Source: Agathobaculum sp.
Lineage (GTDB): Bacteria; Bacillota; Clostridia; Oscillospirales; Butyricicoccaceae
NCBI RefSeq assembly: GCF_022775115.1
Contig: NZ_JALFLA010000072.1
Location: 1 to 41,848 of the forward strand
DNA length: 41,848 nt
Direction: 5' to 3'
Shown here: positions 1-8,907 of the stretch, in pieces
How the letters are laid out: every line of letters begins with the position of its first letter
Numbering within the stretch: position 1 is the first letter of the stretch
The notes under the pieces: generated by a model
Told to the model about the DNA's origin: nothing
The model's database searches: none
Seen by the model: only the letters and a program-made list of their open reading frames with translations
Program-made: the position numbers and the translations under genes

Positions 1-2
1 TG

Positions 3-68
3 GAGCCTTTCTTGAACCGTCATGCGGTAGGAGAACGCAACCAGTCCACAGCATCCCTTACAGTGTAG
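3..68 (+). CDS. Possible C-terminal end of a gene that starts before the window
   Basis: One forward frame is open from the first bases to a TAG at 66-68, giving about 21 residues ending ERNQSTASLTV. The other frames around it contain stops. hflX starts 58 bases later with its own ribosome binding site, so this could be the tail of an upstream gene. The fragment is too short to recognise a family, and an open stretch this short can occur by chance. Confidence 0.3.
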   Translation, partial: EPFLNRHAVGERNQSTASLTV

Positions 69-126
69 CACAGCCCTTGGAGAGGGGCTCTAATAACTAC
101 TACTCTATAATACAAGGAGGCCCGCT

Positions 127-1428
127 ATGGAAACGGGTATCAGAACGGAGGAAAAATCGGTCGAGCGCGCGGTGCTGGTTGGTCTGTCCTGCCCGGGGTT
201 TGGAGCGGAGCAGGATGCGGACGAGCGCACGATGGACGAGCTGCGTGCTCTTGCTGAAACAGCGGGCGCGGAGGCGGTCGCCATGACGCTGCAGCGCCGC
301 CCCGCACCGGATGCGCGCACCTTTATCGGTGAGGGCAAGGCCGAGGAGGTCAAGGCGCTGGCTGAGGCAAATGACGCCAGCCTGATCCTGTTCGACAATG
401 AGCTGTCGCCTTCGCAGATGCGCAATCTGGAGGAGCTGATCGGCCGCACCGTGCTCGACCGCTCGGCGCTGATTTTGGATATTTTTGCCCAGCGCGCCCG
501 CACGGGCGAGGGTAAGCTGCAGGTCGAGTTGGCGCAGTACCAGTATATCCTGCCACGCCTGTCGGGCATGTGGACGCATCTGGTGCGGCAGACCGCCGGC
601 GGTGGCAAAAGCCCTATCGGCACCCGCGGCCCCGGCGAGACACAGCTTGAGACCGATCGCCGGCACATCCGCCGCCGGATTGACAAGCTGAAGGACGATC
701 TGGAGCAGGTGCGGCAGGTGCGTGCCGTGCAGCGCCGCCAGCGTAAAAAGACCGAGCTGCCGCTGGTCGCCATTGTCGGCTACACCAACGCGGGCAAATC
801 AACACTGCTCAACACGTTGACCGGCGCGGGTATCGAGGCGAACGACCGCCTGTTTGATACGCTCGACCCGACCACGCGCAAAAAGCGCATCTCAGACACA
901 CAGGAAATCCTGCTGTCCGACACGGTCGGCTTTATCCGCAAGCTGCCGCACCATTTGGTGAGCGCGTTTAAGGCGACGCTGGAAGAGCTGGCGTATGCAG
1001 ACCTGTTGCTGCACGTTGTCGATGTATCGGACAAGGACTGGCAGGCACAGGCCGAAACGGTGGAGCATGTGATCGCGCAGCTCGGTGCGCAGGATATCCC
1101 GCGCGTGATGGTTTACAATAAGGCAGACAAGTGCGGCCGTGACGCCGTTCCGTTTTTCCGCCCGGGCGAGGGCGCGCGCATCTCAGCCAAGACGGGCGAG
1201 GGCGTGGACGAGCTGCTCTCCGCGATTGAAACAGCGCTTGGCAGGGGCAAGCATAAGGTCAGGCTGCTCATCCCATACAGCGACGGCGCGGCGCTCGATT
1301 TGCTGCACCGGGAGGCACAGGTCGAGTCAGTCGATTACGCAGCGGACGGTACAAGGGTCGAAGCGGTGGTCGATGACAAGACCTATGGCCGCATGGCCGC
1401 GTATTTGACGGAGGAGCAGGACGATTGA
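127..1428 (+). CDS. hflX: GTPase HflX, ribosome-associated
   Basis: HflX is a cytosolic GTPase that binds the ribosome and can split stalled or 100S ribosomes under stress. The 433-residue product has the HflX N-terminal nucleotide-binding domain (about residues 15-125), a glycine-rich linker with the family motif GTRGPGETQLE (about 165-175), a basic helical segment (175-210), and a GTPase domain with P-loop GYTNAGKST (218-226), DTVGF (265-269) and NKAD (about 331). Length is normal for the family. The ATG at 127 follows AAGGAGG at 114-120. The gene is followed after three bases by yigZ, so the two are probably co-transcribed. Family assignment is firm; the cellular role is taken from studied homologues. 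Confidence 0.96.
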   Translation: METGIRTEEKSVERAVLVGLSCPGFGAEQDADERTMDELRALAETAGAEAVAMTLQRRPAPDARTFIGEGKAEEVKALAEANDASLILFDNELSPSQMRNLEELIGRTVLDRSALILDIFAQRARTGEGKLQVELAQYQYILPRLSGMWTHLVRQTAGGGKSPIGTRGPGETQLETDRRHIRRRIDKLKDDLEQVRQVRAVQRRQRKKTELPLVAIVGYTNAGKSTLLNTLTGAGIEANDRLFDTLDPTTRKKRISDTQEILLSDTVGFIRKLPHHLVSAFKATLEELAYADLLLHVVDVSDKDWQAQAETVEHVIAQLGAQDIPRVMVYNKADKCGRDAVPFFRPGEGARISAKTGEGVDELLSAIETALGRGKHKVRLLIPYSDGAALDLLHREAQVESVDYAADGTRVEAVVDDKTYGRMAAYLTEEQDD

Positions 1429-1431
1429 CGG

Positions 1432-2070
1432 ATGACAGAAAAGGACTATTATGTGCCGTTTGCAGACTACGGCGAGGATAGATTAGAAGAAAAGCATTCC
1501 AAATTCACCGGCCGTTTGTGGCGGGTGGAAACGGCAGAGGAGGCGGTCGCCAAGATTAAGCAGATGCGGGATGTGTATTGGGACGCGACGCATAACTGCT
1601 GGGCGTATATCATCCGGGAGGGCAATCTGATGCGCTATTCGGACGATGGCGAGCCGCAGGGCACGGCGGGTATGCCGATTCTTGAGGTGCTGCGGCATGA
1701 AGGTCTGGTCAATTGCGTCTGCGTGGTAACGCGCTATTTTGGCGGCATTCTGCTGGGTACAGGGGGCTTGGTGCGCGCCTATACCAAGGGCGCGCAGCTT
1801 GCGGTCGCGGCGGCGGGCGTGCAGCGCATGAGCCTGCACACGGTGCTGCTGCTCGCGTGTCCCTATCACCTGTATGAGATCGTCACCCGTTTGCTGCCGG
1901 CGCATGACTGCGCGGTGGAGGAGACCGATTACGGCGCCGACGTGACGCTGACCTGCACTGTGCCCGTGGGTGGGGAGCAAGCGCTGAACGCCGCGCTGGC
2001 CGAAGCGACAGCGGGTACGGTTCACGCCGAGGTGATGGAGACCAAGTTTATGGGGCGCAGGGTGAAATAA
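1432..2070 (+). CDS. yigZ: YigZ/IMPACT family protein (UPF0029)
   Basis: The 212-residue product carries the UPF0029/IMPACT signature: EKHSKF near residue 22, DDGEPQGTAGMP (about 70-81) and VVTRYFGGI followed by LGTGGLVRAY (about 100-120). The C-terminal 70 residues match the DUF1949 domain that often follows UPF0029. Eukaryotic IMPACT dampens GCN2 signalling; the bacterial role is poorly defined, and ribosome- or stress-related functions have been proposed. The ATG at 1432 lies three bases after the hflX stop, suggesting coupled translation. Nothing looks truncated or unusual. Confidence 0.93.
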   Translation: MTEKDYYVPFADYGEDRLEEKHSKFTGRLWRVETAEEAVAKIKQMRDVYWDATHNCWAYIIREGNLMRYSDDGEPQGTAGMPILEVLRHEGLVNCVCVVTRYFGGILLGTGGLVRAYTKGAQLAVAAAGVQRMSLHTVLLLACPYHLYEIVTRLLPAHDCAVEETDYGADVTLTCTVPVGGEQALNAALAEATAGTVHAEVMETKFMGRRVK

Positions 2071-2205
2071 CAAGTGTGTGCGGCGTGTGGTGCGCCGGAA
2101 AAAGAGCTATGCACCATGTCAAATAATTTCACAAAAAAAGAGGATATCACGCTGCGGCATGGTATTAACTTAATGCAAGCCTTTTTGGCAGGAGGGATGA
2201 ATCGG

Positions 2206-3207
2206 ATGAATATCCGAGAGCAGCAGCAGGAATACGAAAAGCAAACGCTGGCCGGATGGGCGACCAAAGCTTGTGAATCGCGCGGCAGGCAGAAGCCGAT
2301 GGAGGAATGCCCTTACCGCACCTGTTTCCAGCGGGACAGAGATCGTATCATTCATTCCAAGGCATTTCGCCGACTGTCCAACAAAACACAGGTGTTCATC
2401 TCACCCGAGGGGGATCATTACCGCGCCCGGCTTACCCACACGCTCGAAGTCGCGCAAATCGCGCGCACCGTGGCGCGGGCGCTCTCTTTGAACGAGGACT
2501 TGACCGAGGCGATCGCGCTGGGGCATGACCTCGGCCATACGCCCTTTGGGCACGCGGGTGAGCGCGCGCTCAACGAGGTGTGTCCGTTGGGCTTTCGACA
2601 TAATGAGCAGAGCCTGCGCATGGTCGACCGGATAGAGGAGCTGAATCTCACCTATGAGGTGCGGAACGGCATCGTCTGCCATACCGGTGCAAAAAAAGCC
2701 GATACACCCGAGGGGCGCATCATCCATTATGCCGACCGGATCGCCTATATCAATCACGATATCGACGACGCGCTGCGCGGCGGGCTGATTCGGGTGGAGC
2801 ATATCCCGGGACATTTGCTTGACCGCTTGGGGCATACGCACGGCCAGCGGATCGACACAATGGTGACCGCCATGATTGACTATGGTCAGCAGCATCAGGA
2901 GATCGGCATGTCGCCTGCGGTGCACGAGGATATGCTGGAGTTGCGCGCATACATGTTCCAGCATGTGTATCATGGTACGGGCGCGCAGAGCGAGGAGCAG
3001 CGCGCGCGGAACATGCTGCGGATGCTGTATGCGTATTTTGTCTCCCACCCGGACGAGCTGCCGCCCGACTATTTTGTGCTGCGCACCCGGGGAGAGCCGC
3101 TGGAGCGTGTCGTGTGCGACTATATCGCCTGCATGACCGACCGCTATTCGATCGCTACTTATAAAAAATTGTTCATCCCCAAGAGCTGGAATAAGATTGA
3201 GGATTGA
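2206..3207 (+). CDS. dgt: dGTP triphosphohydrolase-like HD-domain protein
   Basis: This is an HD-superfamily phosphohydrolase of the dGTPase type, which cleaves dGTP to deoxyguanosine and triphosphate, or a related deoxynucleotide. With the start used here (333 residues) the metal-binding HD residues fall at H78 (RLTHTLEVAQ) and H107/D108 (LGHDLGHTPFGHAGE). The signature QRDRDRIIHSKAFRRL precedes them. The frame stays open upstream to ATGs at 2119 and 2197; 2206 was chosen because GGAGG at 2191-2195 lies ten bases before it, and 2197 would sit directly on the Shine-Dalgarno. The gene sits immediately upstream of dnaG and rpoD, a common Clostridia arrangement. The exact nucleotide substrate cannot be read from sequence. 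Confidence 0.93.
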   Translation: MNIREQQQEYEKQTLAGWATKACESRGRQKPMEECPYRTCFQRDRDRIIHSKAFRRLSNKTQVFISPEGDHYRARLTHTLEVAQIARTVARALSLNEDLTEAIALGHDLGHTPFGHAGERALNEVCPLGFRHNEQSLRMVDRIEELNLTYEVRNGIVCHTGAKKADTPEGRIIHYADRIAYINHDIDDALRGGLIRVEHIPGHLLDRLGHTHGQRIDTMVTAMIDYGQQHQEIGMSPAVHEDMLELRAYMFQHVYHGTGAQSEEQRARNMLRMLYAYFVSHPDELPPDYFVLRTRGEPLERVVCDYIACMTDRYSIATYKKLFIPKSWNKIED

Positions 3208-3243
3208 CGAAAACGGTTAGAATACAGGGAAGGAGGAACAGCC

Positions 3244-5004
3244 GTGGCGTTTGACCGTGTTTTTTTGGACGAGCTTGCCGCGCGGAACGATATCGTTGAT
3301 ATCGTTTCCCAATATGTGCAGCTCAAAAAAAGCGGCGCAAACTATTTTGGCCTGTGCCCCTTTCATAACGAGAAAACCCCCTCTTTCTCCGTCTCGGCGG
3401 ACAAGCAGATTTTCCACTGCTTTGGCTGTGGGGCGGGCGGCGGCGTCATCACCTTTGTGATGAAAGCCGAGGGACTGGAATTTCCGGACGCGGTACGCTT
3501 TCTGGCTGACAAGGCAGGGATGCAGGTGCCCGAGCAGAATGAGGCCGAGCGGCACGCCGCCCACCGGCGGGAACGGCTGTACGCCCTGTGCAAGGATGCC
3601 GCGCGCTTCTTTTATGACACCCTCTGGCTGCCGGAAAACCGGGGGGTACAGCAGTATTTTTTCAGCCGCGGCCTGCACCGGCGCGTAATGAACCGTTTTG
3701 GACTGGGCTACGCGCCCGATTCGTTCCACGCGCTGCTGGATGCAATGTGTGCAAAGGGCTACACACGCGATGAGATGATGGAGGCGGGATTGGTCAGCCA
3801 AAGTGAAAAGGGGCGGGTGTACGACCGCTTCCGCAACCGTGTGATGTTCCCGATCATCGACGTGCGTGGCAACGTGATCGCCTTTGGTGGACGGGTGATG
3901 GATGATTCCAAACCCAAATATCTCAACTCGCCCGAAACACCGATCTTTCACAAGAGCCGTAACCTGTTCGCGCTCAATCTGGCAAAAAAGACAAAGAGCG
4001 AGTATTTCATCCTTGCCGAGGGCTATATGGACGTGATCGCGCTGCATCAGGCAGGCTTTGACTCGGCGGTCGCCTCGCTCGGCACCTCGCTGACGGAGGA
4101 GCAGGCACGTATCATCGCGCGGCATACCGGGCAAATTGTCATCTCCTATGACGCGGACGGCGCAGGGCAGGCTGCCGCGCAGCGCGCAATCGACATTTTG
4201 AAAAAGTGTGATTTGCAGGTCAAGGTACTCAAAATACCGGGCGCGAAAGACCCGGATGAGTTCATCCGGGAAAAGGGCGCGGATGCCTACCGCGCGATCA
4301 TTGAGCGCAGCGAAAACCACAACGCCTACCGGCTGGAGCAGCTCGCGGGCAAGTATGATTTAGAGGACGATGAGGCACGTGTGCTCTTTCTGCGGGACGC
4401 GGCGCGGATGCTCACCGGAATAGAGAGCAGCATCGAGCGCGAGGTCTATGCGGGCCGCGCGGCCAAAATGGCCGGCGTGACAGCCGAAGCCATGAAAAAC
4501 GAAGTCGGACGCGAGCTGGCCATCCGCCGCAAGCGCCAAAAGGCGCAGGAGCGGCGGCAGATCCGCTCGCCAGTCGGTCAGGCGCAGCCCAAAGACCGCA
4601 CATTGGCCTACACCGATGTACGCTCGGCCAAGGCGGAGGAAAACGTGCTGCGGCTGTTGTTTTCCGACCAGCCGCTGATCGCGGAAGCGGAGCGGGAATT
4701 GCCGCCCGCGTGGTTTTCCGCGCCGGTGCTGCGTAAAATATATGAGCGTGTGCTCACGCTCGACCGGGCAGGGCAGATCGTCGATGTCCTCTCGTTTGAG
4801 GGGTGGATCGAGCCAAACGAGATGAGTCTGCTTTCGGCTATTTTGGAGCAGGGCGTTCCCGCTGGTGACCATAGGCGGGAGATGACCGAGTACATCAATA
4901 CCATACGATTACAGCGCGTCAAGGACGGCACGATACGGCAGGCGGACGAGGATCCGCTGCTGACCTTTGGACGCATCAAAAATAAAATGCGGGAGGACGA
5001 ATGA
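3244..5004 (+). CDS. dnaG: DNA primase DnaG
   Basis: DnaG makes RNA primers at the replication fork together with the replicative helicase. The 586-residue product starts at GTG 3244, six bases downstream of an AAGGAGG-type site. It has the CHC2 zinc finger (C38, H41, C59, C62), the catalytic core, and a TOPRIM domain with the acidic motif LAEGYMDV (about 257-264) and DADGAGQ (about 303-309). The C-terminal helicase-binding region follows (about 450-586). Length and domain order are normal. It lies 36 bases after dgt, and its stop is immediately followed by the rpoD start, so the three genes are one transcription unit. Confidence 0.97.
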   Translation: MAFDRVFLDELAARNDIVDIVSQYVQLKKSGANYFGLCPFHNEKTPSFSVSADKQIFHCFGCGAGGGVITFVMKAEGLEFPDAVRFLADKAGMQVPEQNEAERHAAHRRERLYALCKDAARFFYDTLWLPENRGVQQYFFSRGLHRRVMNRFGLGYAPDSFHALLDAMCAKGYTRDEMMEAGLVSQSEKGRVYDRFRNRVMFPIIDVRGNVIAFGGRVMDDSKPKYLNSPETPIFHKSRNLFALNLAKKTKSEYFILAEGYMDVIALHQAGFDSAVASLGTSLTEEQARIIARHTGQIVISYDADGAGQAAAQRAIDILKKCDLQVKVLKIPGAKDPDEFIREKGADAYRAIIERSENHNAYRLEQLAGKYDLEDDEARVLFLRDAARMLTGIESSIEREVYAGRAAKMAGVTAEAMKNEVGRELAIRRKRQKAQERRQIRSPVGQAQPKDRTLAYTDVRSAKAEENVLRLLFSDQPLIAEAERELPPAWFSAPVLRKIYERVLTLDRAGQIVDVLSFEGWIEPNEMSLLSAILEQGVPAGDHRREMTEYINTIRLQRVKDGTIRQADEDPLLTFGRIKNKMREDE

Positions 5005-5005
5005 T

Positions 5006-6238
5006 ATGACGATGAATCACAACGGCGGTGCGCCCGAGCAGGCGGCCGACCAGCAGCAGGTGCTGCGCGATCTGCTTGCGCTGGGCAAGAAGAACGGCAG
5101 GCTGACGCTCAAGGAAATCGCTGACGCACTCTCTCAGCTCGAGATGGAGAGCGAGGATATTGATAAGCTGTACGAGACCTTTGAGGAAATGGGTATCGAG
5201 ATCGAGGCGGAGGGCGTGCTGGAAAAGGCGCTGGGCAATGAGGACGAGGACTCATTTGAGCCGGAGGATGTCGAGGAGGTATCCGAGGAGGAATTGGTGG
5301 ATACCTCGGCGATGGCCGAAACCTTTGCCATTGACGATCCGGTACGCATGTACCTGAAGGAGATCGGCAAGGTGGATCTGCTGTCGCCCGAGGAGGAGGT
5401 CACACTGGCCGAGCTGATGCAAAAGGGCAATGCGGCGATAGAGCGTGTCCAGAACGAGGGTGACGCTATCCCCGCTGAGGAGCGCGCGCAGATTGAAAAA
5501 GATATCAGAGAGGGCGAGAAGGCCAAAAAGCGCTTGGCCGAGGCCAATCTCCGTCTGGTTGTCTCGATTGCCAAGCGTTATGTTGGCCGTGGTATGCTGT
5601 TCCTTGACCTGATCCAAGAGGGCAATCTCGGCTTGATTAAGGCGGTCGAGAAGTTTGACAGCACCAAGGGCTTTAAATTCTCGACCTATGCGACTTGGTG
5701 GATCCGTCAGGCCATCACCCGCGCGATTGCTGATCAGGCGCGTACCATCCGTATTCCCGTGCATATGGTTGAAACCATCAATAAGGTGATTCGTGTTTCC
5801 CGCCAGCTTTTGCAGGAGCTGGGGCATGATCCCAGCCCGGAGGAGATCGCCAAGGAGATGAACATGCCGGTCGATCGTGTGCGCGACATCCTCAAGATCG
5901 CACAGGAGCCTGTCTCTCTTGAGACGCCGATTGGCGAGGAGGAGGACTCCCATCTGGGTGACTTCATCCCGGATGATGACGCGCCCGAGCCGGCTGAGGC
6001 GGCATCCTTCATGCTGCTCAAGGAGCAGCTGGTCGAGGTGCTCAAAACGCTGACCCCACGCGAAGAAAAGGTGCTGCGCCTGCGCTTTGGCATTGAGGAC
6101 GGGCATACCCGCACGCTGGAAGAGGTCGGCAAGGAGTTCAACGTAACCCGCGAGCGTATCCGCCAGATCGAGGCAAAGGCGCTGCGTAAGCTGCGCCATC
6201 CGTCACGCTCCAAAAAACTGAAGGATTTTCTCAACTGA
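5006..6238 (+). CDS. rpoD: Primary sigma factor RpoD (sigma-A)
   Basis: This is the housekeeping sigma factor that directs RNA polymerase to -35/-10 promoters. The 410-residue product has a short acidic region 1.1, region 1.2 beginning [12 protein letters not shown] (about residue 110), region 2 with the -10 recognition segment [11 protein letters not shown] (about 228), region 3, and region 4.2 with the helix-turn-helix [18 protein letters not shown] (about 380-397). The ATG at 5006 follows GGGAGG at 4991-4996; the frame extends further upstream inside dnaG, but that has no ribosome binding site. The first base of the start lies two bases after the dnaG stop codon begins, a layout that implies translational coupling. 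Confidence 0.97.
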   Translation: MTMNHNGGAPEQAADQQQVLRDLLALGKKNGRLTLKEIADALSQLEMESEDIDKLYETFEEMGIEIEAEGVLEKALGNEDEDSFEPEDVEEVSEEELVDTSAMAETFAIDDPVRMYLKEIGKVDLLSPEEEVTLAELMQKGNAAIERVQNEGDAIPAEERAQIEKDIREGEKAKKRLAEANLRLVVSIAKRYVGRGMLFLDLIQEGNLGLIKAVEKFDSTKGFKFSTYATWWIRQAITRAIADQARTIRIPVHMVETINKVIRVSRQLLQELGHDPSPEEIAKEMNMPVDRVRDILKIAQEPVSLETPIGEEEDSHLGDFIPDDDAPEPAEAASFMLLKEQLVEVLKTLTPREEKVLRLRFGIEDGHTRTLEEVGKEFNVTRERIRQIEAKALRKLRHPSRSKKLKDFLN

Positions 6239-6244
6239 AAATGC

Positions 6245-6273
6245 AAAAAAAGCCGCCTTATGGCGGCTTTTTT
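6245..6273. terminator. Bidirectional rho-independent terminator between rpoD and the amidotransferase
   Basis: A perfect GCCGCC / GGCGGC stem (6252-6257 and 6262-6267) with loop TTAT is flanked by seven A on the left and six T on the right. It can therefore stop transcripts arriving from rpoD and from the converging gene at 6276. Confidence 0.9.
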
Positions 6274-6275
6274 AT

Positions 6276-6959
6276 CTACAAGGCGGGTGCGGTACCGCCG
6301 CACTGCGCGGTCAGCCAGCAAAAGAGCGAGAGATGGTTTTCGGGCGGCACATCGTCGCATAGCGGAGGTATCATGCGCTCTGGATGCCACTGTACGCCAA
6401 GAATGGGTGCATCCGCGCAGAGCAGCGCCTCGACCGTGCCATCCGGTGCGTGGGCAACGGGATGCAGGGCAGAGGCAATCCGGTCGACCGCCTGATGGTG
6501 GTAGCTGTTGACCGTGGGCTGCGCGCCGACCATTGCGGCGAGCGGAGGAAGGCAGCAGACCGCATGGCAGCTGTTGCCATGCCCTTCGATGTGCTGATGA
6601 AGTGTGCCGCCGAGCAGCACATTAATGACCTGTATACCGCGGCAAATGCCTAAAATGGGTTTTCTTCTCGCAAAAAAGGCTTCAAACAGCGCTTGTTCCT
6701 CGGCATCGCGTACCGGGTCGATGGAGAGCGGAACAGCCTGCCGCTTTTGTCCAAACAGGGCGGGGTGGATATCGCCTCCGCCGGAGAGCAGCAGACCGTC
6801 ACACCGCGCGCACAGGTGGGTAGCATTGCCGCGCGTGTAAAGCACGCCTGCTGCGCCCGCCGCCTGTAAGCAGGCGCCATACAGCTCGGATTGCTGGCGC
6901 AGCATAGACAGCTCGCCCATGCTGCGGCCGCTGGATATCAAAATCAATGGATACCGCAC
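6276..6959 (-). CDS. Class-I glutamine amidotransferase, gamma-glutamyl-GABA hydrolase (peptidase C26) family
   Basis: The 227-residue product belongs to the peptidase C26 family, whose studied member PuuD hydrolyses gamma-glutamyl-GABA during putrescine breakdown. Seen directly: the oxyanion-loop region [15 protein letters not shown] (57-71), the nucleophile elbow GICRGIQ with Cys106, and the catalytic His192/Glu194 in GVQWHPE. The start is GTG at 6959 with GGAGGG just upstream; the frame runs on to 7103, but that extension would cross the promoter of the divergent gene. It stands alone, with no other polyamine genes nearby, so the substrate is uncertain. Confidence 0.88.
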   Translation of the reverse strand: MRYPLILISSGRSMGELSMLRQQSELYGACLQAAGAAGVLYTRGNATHLCARCDGLLLSGGGDIHPALFGQKRQAVPLSIDPVRDAEEQALFEAFFARRKPILGICRGIQVINVLLGGTLHQHIEGHGNSCHAVCCLPPLAAMVGAQPTVNSYHHQAVDRIASALHPVAHAPDGTVEALLCADAPILGVQWHPERMIPPLCDDVPPENHLSLFCWLTAQCGGTAPAL

Positions 6960-6986
6960 AGCTTTGCCCTCCCCGGTGTTTTTCCG

Positions 6987-7016
6987 TTGACAGCACTCAA
7001 TACATTGGGTTATACT
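6987..7016 (+). promoter_or_regulatory. Sigma-A promoter for the Na/phosphate symporter gene
   Basis: A consensus -35 TTGACA (6987-6992) and -10 TATACT (7011-7016) are separated by 18 bases, and the ATG follows 58 bases later. Confidence 0.8.
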
Positions 7017-7073
7017 TAACGTGTATAGGAAAAGATAAAGATAGGTTAGAAACGTGTGAAACGGAGGAAGCGC

Positions 7074-8858
7074 ATGGGGTTCAATGTGCTGTCGCTCGTG
7101 CACTTGATAGGCGGCTTAGCGCTGTTTATCTATGGTATGACGACGATGGGAAAGGGTTTGGAACGCGCGGCCGGCTCTAAACTGGAGAAAACGCTGGAAA
7201 AAATGACAGGCAACCTTGCGACGGCTTTGCTGATGGGTATGGTCGTGACAATGGTCATCCAGTCCTCGTCGGCAACGACGGTCATGGTCGTTGGCTTTGT
7301 AAACGCGGGCATCATGTCGCTCAAGCAGTCGGTCGGCGTTATCCTCGGCGCGAATATCGGCACGACGATCACAGCGCAGATTCTGCGGCTGGACAGCGGC
7401 GCCGCGGTCGGCGGCAGCCTATTCATGCAGCTGCTCAAGCCGAAAAACCTTGCATACCTCATCGTACTGATCGGTGTTGCCATCATGATGCTGGCAAAAA
7501 AACGCCGCTCAAAAGATATTGCGGATATCCTCTGCGGCTTTGGCATTCTGTTTATCGGCATGTCGGTGATGGAAAACGCGGTTGCGCCGCTGGCCGAGCT
7601 GCCGCAGTTTTCGCAGATGTTCGCGGCAATCTCCAACCCGGTGTTGGGTGTGTTGGTGGGCACGATCGTCACGGCGATTATCCAATCCTCCTCGGCTTCG
7701 GTGGGTATTTTGCAGGCGCTGTCTACCACAGGAGCGATCAGCTATTCAGCCGCCGTCCCTATCATTTTGGGGCAGAATATCGGCACCTGCGTCACAGCTT
7801 TCCTATCTTCCTTGGGCGGCTCGAAAAACGCCCGGCGCACGGCGATGGTGCATTTCTATTTCAATCTGCTCGGCTCGATCGTCTTTTTGGTGGCGATCTA
7901 TGCGCTTCAGTATACAATCGGCTTTTCGTTCTGGGATAGTCCGATTGACAAAGCCGGTATTGCCAACTTTCACACGCTGTTCAATGTGACCTGTACGCTG
8001 CTGTTCCTCCCGCTGACCAGACTGCTGGTCGATCTCGCGGAGAAAAGCGTGCCTGCCGGTGAAAATCAGGACGATCCGCTGGCACGTCTCGAGCCTCGTT
8101 TTCTGACGACGCCCGCGCTGGCGCTTGAGCAGGCGCAGCACTGTATTGCAGATATGGGCGACGCGGCCAAGCAGAATTTCCGACTGGCGACCGAGCCGCT
8201 GTTTGGCGGCAGCGCGCCTGATGAGGAGGACTTCTTTGCACGTGAGCACTTCCTTGACCGCGCGGAGGTCGAGATTGCCCGCTACTTGACCAATATGCAC
8301 AACATCCGCTCGATCGACCAACGCCGTCAAACAGCGGAAATGATGCATTCGCTCTCTGATTTTGAGCGGATTGGCGACTATGCGCAGAATATTTTTGAGC
8401 GCATGGAAGCGTTTCGCGCGTCGCAGATGAGCTTTTCACCGGCGGCTACGCAAGAGCTGCGCACCATGTGTGAGGCCGTGGGCGAGGCACTTGACCTGAC
8501 GGTAGAGGGCTATGTGACCCGTTCGGTGTCGGTCGCCCGCACGGTCGAGCCGGTCGAGGAGGTCGTAGACACCCTGAAGGAGCGGCTCAAAAGCCGGCAT
8601 TTGGATCGTCTGGCGAGAAATGAATGCACGATGCAGACCGGTATCCCGTTTTTGGACATCGTACACGATTTGGAAAAGATCAGCGATCACTGCTCGAATA
8701 TTGCGATTTACACCATCCAGCTTGGCGAGGGGGCGGAGGAGTTCGATACCCACCAATACGCGCGCGAGGAATATAAGTCTACGCCGCAGTTTACCGAGCG
8801 TTTGCAGTACTATCAGCATAAGTATCTCGCGCCGATCGACAAGCTCACTACAGAATAA
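7074..8858 (+). CDS. Na+/phosphate symporter fused to a PhoU-like domain
   Basis: This membrane protein of the NptA/PNaS family imports inorganic phosphate with sodium. The 594-residue product has two inverted repeats of the Na_Pi_cotrans fold, each with the hallmark QSSSA motif (QSSSATTVMVVGF near residue 62 and QSSSASVGILQAL near 204), about eight membrane segments to residue 320, then a helical PhoU-like domain (about 345-590). ATG 7074 is preceded by GGAGG at 7063-7067; an in-frame GTG at 7056 overlaps that site and is less likely. It has its own strong promoter and terminator. No pst or phoR genes are present in the window. Confidence 0.93.
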   Translation: MGFNVLSLVHLIGGLALFIYGMTTMGKGLERAAGSKLEKTLEKMTGNLATALLMGMVVTMVIQSSSATTVMVVGFVNAGIMSLKQSVGVILGANIGTTITAQILRLDSGAAVGGSLFMQLLKPKNLAYLIVLIGVAIMMLAKKRRSKDIADILCGFGILFIGMSVMENAVAPLAELPQFSQMFAAISNPVLGVLVGTIVTAIIQSSSASVGILQALSTTGAISYSAAVPIILGQNIGTCVTAFLSSLGGSKNARRTAMVHFYFNLLGSIVFLVAIYALQYTIGFSFWDSPIDKAGIANFHTLFNVTCTLLFLPLTRLLVDLAEKSVPAGENQDDPLARLEPRFLTTPALALEQAQHCIADMGDAAKQNFRLATEPLFGGSAPDEEDFFAREHFLDRAEVEIARYLTNMHNIRSIDQRRQTAEMMHSLSDFERIGDYAQNIFERMEAFRASQMSFSPAATQELRTMCEAVGEALDLTVEGYVTRSVSVARTVEPVEEVVDTLKERLKSRHLDRLARNECTMQTGIPFLDIVHDLEKISDHCSNIAIYTIQLGEGAEEFDTHQYAREEYKSTPQFTERLQYYQHKYLAPIDKLTTE

Positions 8859-8871
8859 TACAGCATATGCC

Positions 8872-8905
8872 AAGGCCGCGTTCGGTAGAACGCGGCCTTG
8901 TTTTT
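8872..8905. terminator. Rho-independent terminator after the phosphate symporter
   Basis: A perfect 12-bp stem (8872-8883 with 8888-8899) with loop GGTA is followed by G and five T. It separates the symporter from the convergent gene ending at 8908 and may serve both. Confidence 0.9.
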
Positions 8906-8907
8906 AA

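Noticed and set aside
106-111. TATAAT just before hflX as a promoter
   Set aside because: It is followed after two bases by the AAGGAGG of hflX, and no -35 is found at a suitable distance. The start of transcription would fall within or after the ribosome binding site.
2074-2205. N-terminal extension of dgt from GTG 2074 or ATG 2119
   Set aside because: No ribosome binding site supports either start, while ATG 2206 has GGAGG at a good distance and gives the usual family length.
5252-6199. Long reverse-strand open frame inside rpoD
   Set aside because: It mirrors rpoD, whose product matches a well-known family over its full length. The reverse frame has no ribosome binding site or recognisable domain. 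Similar shadow frames lie opposite murC, mtaB, dnaG and sipL.
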